A DNA stretch of 64,000 nucleotides from Membranipora membranacea. Lineage: Eukaryota > Bryozoa > Gymnolaemata > Cheilostomatida > Membraniporidae. Below are positions 59,715 through 64,000 of this stretch, one piece after another (position 1 is the first letter of the stretch; every line of letters begins with the position of its first letter). The notes below the pieces were generated by a model. The model worked only from the letters and a program-made list of their open reading frames with translations, was not told the DNA's origin and ran no database searches. Location: the NCBI GenBank assembly GCA_914767715.1, contig OU612073.1, positions 2,604,001 through 2,668,000 on the forward strand. The letters are read 5' to 3'. Made by a program: the position numbers and the translations under genes.

Positions 59715-60285
59715 AGTGATATTTATCGATACAGCGGGTGAGTAAACGTGTCTTCTGTGCTTATTTGTGCAAAACGGGTAAAACAGGTAAGCACAGAGAA
59801 AAATACGTCAGATTCAATTAATAATTAATACCATCACCTGCTATACAACTTTGTCGTTTGAACCTAATTTGTATAAAACGTTGCAATATACATACAAGGA
59901 GTTCGGAAAAATATGAAAAAGTATTCATATTGCTATCTACAAGATATTCATTCCGACAATTTTCAAATCCAAAACAAATATCTTTACAAAACAGAATAAA
60001 AATTATATGGAAAAATCATTCAATTCAATGAAGTGGTAAATATACCCCTGCTTCCTTCTTGATTCAAAAAACCTTTGCAGTCCGAAGAAATAAATCTATA
60101 ACGATGCTTAAAACTTTACTCATATTTATTTGCAATGATCAAACTGTAGCTTGGTAACTGCGTATGTAATAATCACATTCATTTGAAATGATTAAGCTGT
60201 TATTTGGTGACTGCAGATTTTTTGGGGCTAAAATCAGGGCTGTGGTATGCTGTAAAATTGCTATCAAACCTAAGGATTATTACTA
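59715..60285. other. Convergent 3' flanks
   Basis: The downstream ends of the PPxY gene (plus) and the zinc-finger gene (minus) face each other here. AATAAATAAA overlaps the plus-strand stop codon region at about 59706-59716. Nothing else was recognised. Confidence 0.5.
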
Positions 60286-63200
60286 CTACAATTGTCTATA
60301 TGTTGAATGTTGATGGTATTGATAGTTACTTGGGTTATAATGATCAGGCATCTGTTGAGTCCTATGTAATACTTGTGTGCTCATCTGATGCTGTTGCTGC
60401 TGCTGTGGCTGTTGAGGAGGCAGCGTGGGAGGAGGCGTGATCTGTATGACAGCAGCAGGGGCGCACGGAGGGGATGCCTGAACCGGGGGAGCCACGGTTA
60501 GAGATGTCAAGGTGTGAAGAAACTTTGTATCACTAGAAGTGTCTTTGAAATGATCTAGAAACTTTGTGAGAGACTGTTGATGTTTTTCCTGTGTTGATAG
60601 GGTGAGTAGCTTCCTGCTGAAGTTGTGGATCTTAGTGACTAATGCTGAATGAAGAGGTGGGGCTGAACTCTCTGCTGCAGGGGGTGGAGATTTGGGGGTG
60701 GCTGTCTGTTTAGGGGGAGGATTTTGTTTAGGAGTAGGGGCTACAGCTACAGGAGCGGGTGCTATTGGTGTAGTAGACATCACTTGAATATTTCCTGGTT
60801 GCCCAAGAGGCTGTTGAAGTGTAGGTTGAAGTTGAGGTTGATTGTTGGGGTAGGCTAAGGGTTGCTGAAGAGTTGCCTGGTTCACAGATTGGGTCATGGG
60901 CTGATTACTGTTGTAACTCATATTTTGATTTGAGAGGTAGTTAGGCGTATAGTCGCTCAGCGCGCCACTGTATGAGGGGTTATCCCCTCTGGCCATAGCC
61001 TGCTCATTCTCATGAGCTGATGTGCCGAGATCTGCTAGAGTATGCAGAGCTAGTGTATCCAGGTCTGATTGCTGTAACTCGGGTACTCGTACTTTTCCTG
61101 TCTTCCTGCGTTTTCTCCTCGGTTCCTTACCAGGTTCTCTGACAGGTTTACCCATAGTCTTATAATACAGTCTGCAAAGGGAAGGAAAATAGTATAATAT
61201 ATAAGAGCGTGTGAAACAAAGGAATCAAATCAGGCACAAAAATACATCAAGGATCATCAATCATGGTTAATCTATAGCTTTTCAAGACAAATGCTTTATC
61301 CTTGAAGGTCACTATGAGGTCATCGGTACGGCTACCACTGAGGGCAATCAGGTAGGTTATTCATGATCCAGACTGATTTATGTCTTGTTCGAACAAAACA
61401 AAAATGTACAGAAAACTGCTCTTTCTTTCTTTTTCAGTAACTAACCAATTGCAAGAATTAAAGGTCCCCATTTAAGTGGTCTTATTTTATCTGAACATGA
61501 ACACTTGCAAAAATAAGTGACCATGATAAATTCATGCTCTACCAACTGATTCACTCACCAGTCAAAATTTCTTTCCAAGTTTATCTCACCTGTAGCAGTA
61601 GTTAACATCCGGACACACAGACCGATCTCCACACTTCTTAGTGAACTCTGCGGGTGAGTTATTCATATAGAGATCCGATCTCAGGTCCTCCAGGGCGGCT
61701 CTCGGGTTTTTACCTGACTGGAACAGGCTGATAAGCTTCTCCTCGGTCTCCTTAGATACATCTCTATGTTTGAGGACTACGTCGGATTTCATATCGTGAT
61801 TGTGCTGATGTGTAAATAATATGTAGCCGAGGTAACCTTCCGCTGCCAGAGAGTCCTTGTTCCTGAAGACAAAAAATCATAATAAATGACAATAAGTTCA
61901 CTTTGACTTACATCCAGCATCATAGAAGTTAAAACCGAATGCTTACAATTTTTGAAAACAACAATGATGTGGCTTAGTAGGAGGTGGCTCAGTTGGTTAG
62001 AGCGCCGGACTTCAACACGCAAGTGTTGAAGGTCGTGGGTTCGAATCCCACTGCAGTCCATCTTCTACTGGGGATTGGTTGGTCCCCCAGGTGTGCTCCG
62101 ACCTGCCTGCAAACTGAGAGCAATTTGGCGCAGATATTGCGGCCTCGCCAATAAGGCAATAATATTTTGCCGCCCATGCCTCGGGATGGGCGAGTAATAA
62201 GACATCGGGTTTTAATCAACCTTTAATCAACCTTAGTGTACAAATTTGATGTAAAAAGGTCATAAAACAGTTTCATTATGCTTTTTAGTTTTGCACAAAG
62301 AGAGTCTAAGACAGCTGCTAATTGAAGCTATAATCAACATGTGATAGAGTTGATATTCAGCTATTTGTTTCAAATATACATTGGCAGTTTACATTTTTTT
62401 TGGGTAAGTCTCAGGATTAAAAGACCCTCTGTAAGGAGAAAACATCTGACACTGTGACAAAAGCTCTGATAAGCTATTGAAAAACAGTACAGTATTATGC
62501 TTGTCAATTTATTACAGCTGTTCACCAACTTTGCACGACGCAAACCACCCCACTCACTTTTTAGATTGAACTAGGCCCTCTTTGAGGAGAGCTATGGTCA
62601 GCAAGGCCGGACAATGCAGGTTCTTTGGACTTTTCTTTGGATCTGGTCGATCGGGCCTGGATACATTCTTATGTTGACAATGATATTCCTTCTACAAAAA
62701 GATGAACAGGTTTTTGAGATTGGTAGGTCACGCTGGATGGGCTAGTAATTTGTGGTGTCTAAAATTAACCTAATCCTTCAATGGTGCGCAGAATAAGTGA
62801 GATTAACCAATGCTGCCTGATACCGATTCTATTAATGTAGTAGAGGATGCATCTATTAATTTCACAAGTCAACAAGGAGAATTTAGTTCAGCAGGTAAAG
62901 GAGATTTAGTATCTTAGCTGGATAAAATATGTCTGAAATACTCTATTTGATGTCGCAGCTCGTTGACATGGTCAGTCTCCAGCCAGTGGAGTGCAACTCA
63001 ATGCAGGCAATGAATACATCAGACCGGAGTGTGGGTTGTTGATCACTTATTGCATATAATGAATCTCTGCACAGACACACCATTCATAATAACTAGCATG
63101 TGGTGTAACAAGATTACCTTGAACGAGTGGCGATTGTCTCCTTTAGGGTAAGTTTTAGACACTCTCCATGTGGTAGTCGACTGGGCCGAGTAGTCTGAAA

Positions 63201-63943
63201 ACCATTTCATCAGCTCGTCAATACTGTGAACTTTAATATGCATCTTCAGTGAGTTATCCCCACAACGCAGCTTTCGTTTACTCTTATAGTAGTCATAACC
63301 AATCGGCAGCTCTTTCTGTATTAAGAAAAGCAGCAGCTTAGAAACTTAAACTGACATGAATTATTATTTTCAAGCTTTACACTGACATCAAAGAACAAAT
63401 GGAGATTGTGAACGGAGAATCAAGTAGGCCTATGTACGTTTACCATTGACAGACTTATTTGTCACCATGCACAGTTGATAGATATATCATTCATCAAATA
63501 CCAACTACTGGTGTTCTTGTTTTTATTAGTCAGATTATGAGATAATAATAACAATTCTAAGGAAGGACTGACGTTGAAGATACTTAAAAGTTATCATTCA
63601 TACTTACTGCAAAAGCTGAATGTAGGAAATTATTCTCGAATCCCACAAACACAGTAGGCTTGACTCCTGTGAGTTGAGCTTGAGGAAATATGATCTGGCT
63701 GACGGGTGCCTCATTAGGCTTCTTCTTAAATAGTGTCTGTGTATTCTGATCGGTTGTGAGAAACTTCTGATCCAAACCGATAACTAGAAGAGGTCTTGGG
63801 AAGACTGCTTGTGGCTTTGGTGCGATCGCTATCGTCTTCTCTATCTTCTTCTTTATTATCTGGATACCACCACTTACATCATCAGCAGTAATTACATTCA
63901 CACTCTCGGCCATCTTGTGATCATAACCGTCAACCGAGACAAA
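60286..63943 (-). CDS. FAR1/WRKY-GCM1-like zinc-finger protein, no transposase domain, 5' end uncertain
   Basis: Five exons join in phase: 63943-63608, 63315-63118, 62691-62558, 61862-61590 and 61171-60286, giving 608 codons with the first exon open at its 5' acceptor. Translation may start at an internal ATG (63913) or upstream beyond the window. The zinc-finger core is TTTWRVSKTYP, YHCQHKN, LHCPALLTI and HQHNHDM, with C, C, H and H spaced as in FAR1/FLYWCH/WRKY-GCM1 folds that bind DNA. It is followed by HRDVSKETEEKL and CGDRSVCPDVNYCYRLYYK, a segment usually found before a Mutator-like transposase or SWIM finger. Here it runs into a basic patch (RRKRRKTGKVRV, nuclear-signal-like) and a long Gln/Pro-rich tail with a short helix (HNFSRKLLTLSTQ). 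A transcription regulator derived from a transposase is the likely reading. Confidence 0.75.
61985..62233 (+). mobile_element. tRNA-headed SINE
   Basis: A-box TGGCTCAGTTGGTTAGAGCG at 61985 and B-box GGTTCGAATCC at 62038-62048 are correctly spaced, but the acceptor arm does not pair and the anticodon arm is replaced by a 9-bp hairpin. An unrelated body follows and ends in repeated AATCAACCTT. The body recurs at about 13050. It lies in the intron between the 62691-62558 and 61862-61590 exons. Confidence 0.8.
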
Positions 63944-64000
63944 CTGCAAGTAGAAGGAAATTGATACATGACATCTCTCCATCTAATCACTGCTAAATAA

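Noticed and set aside
61985-62060. Functional tRNA gene
   Set aside because: A and B boxes are good, but acceptor ends do not pair and the anticodon arm is a long hairpin without a proper loop. A SINE head fits better.

Overview
The window looks like nuclear DNA from an early-branching animal, most likely a sponge or similar non-bilaterian. It is AT-rich, and its genes are cut into many small exons with GT/AG introns of a few hundred bases to about 2 kb. Conserved animal genes (an E2F7/8 repressor, small acidic protein SMAP, a classical SDR) sit among short inverted-repeat elements, SINEs, LINE remnants and one fresh BEL/Pao retrotransposon. The taxon is inferred from gene content and is not proven. 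All gene models were built by hand from splice sites, reading phase and reading-frame continuity. Every internal exon quoted has a length compatible with the phases on both sides.

Layout, left to right. The 3' part of a SMAP (C11orf58-type) gene lies on the minus strand at 0.4-1.9 kb. A complete 14-exon E2F7/8-type repressor (915 aa, two DNA-binding domains) lies on the minus strand at 4.9-15.1 kb. Its upstream region, shared with a divergent plus-strand gene, holds two E2F consensus sites and an RFX-type X-box. The divergent gene (17.0-20.5 kb, 8 exons, 377 aa) is Ser/Arg-rich and unrecognised. The X-box makes a ciliary role a reasonable guess. A six-exon SDR (256 aa) is on the minus strand at 21.5-24.7 kb. 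A 5'-truncated LINE lies at 25.8-27.1 kb.

A tandem duplication at 29-36 kb carries two secreted, probably membrane-anchored proteins with a weak resemblance to actinoporin-type folds. Their 3' halves are almost identical and their 5' halves clearly diverged. From 36.3 to 38.7 kb there are CAATATTG palindrome arrays and a satellite of about 115 bp. These surround the first recognised exons of a DUF4806-type gene (37.3-51.2 kb, plus). That gene has one in-frame TGA and a full-length BEL/Pao element (42.0-50.6 kb, identical-length LTRs, 5-bp target duplication) inside an intron. A decayed LINE lies at 52.2-54.4 kb. A type I membrane protein with three PPxY motifs lies at 55.7-59.7 kb. The window ends inside a minus-strand gene encoding a FAR1/WRKY-GCM1-like zinc-finger protein without a transposase domain (60.3-63.9 kb).

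The main biological themes are three. One is a possible E2F auto-feedback promoter next to a possible cilium gene. Another is a recently homogenised pair of secreted proteins. The third is a dense set of very short, near-perfect hairpin elements, several with clear target-site duplications of 5, 8 or 9 bp, which look like minimal non-autonomous DNA transposons.
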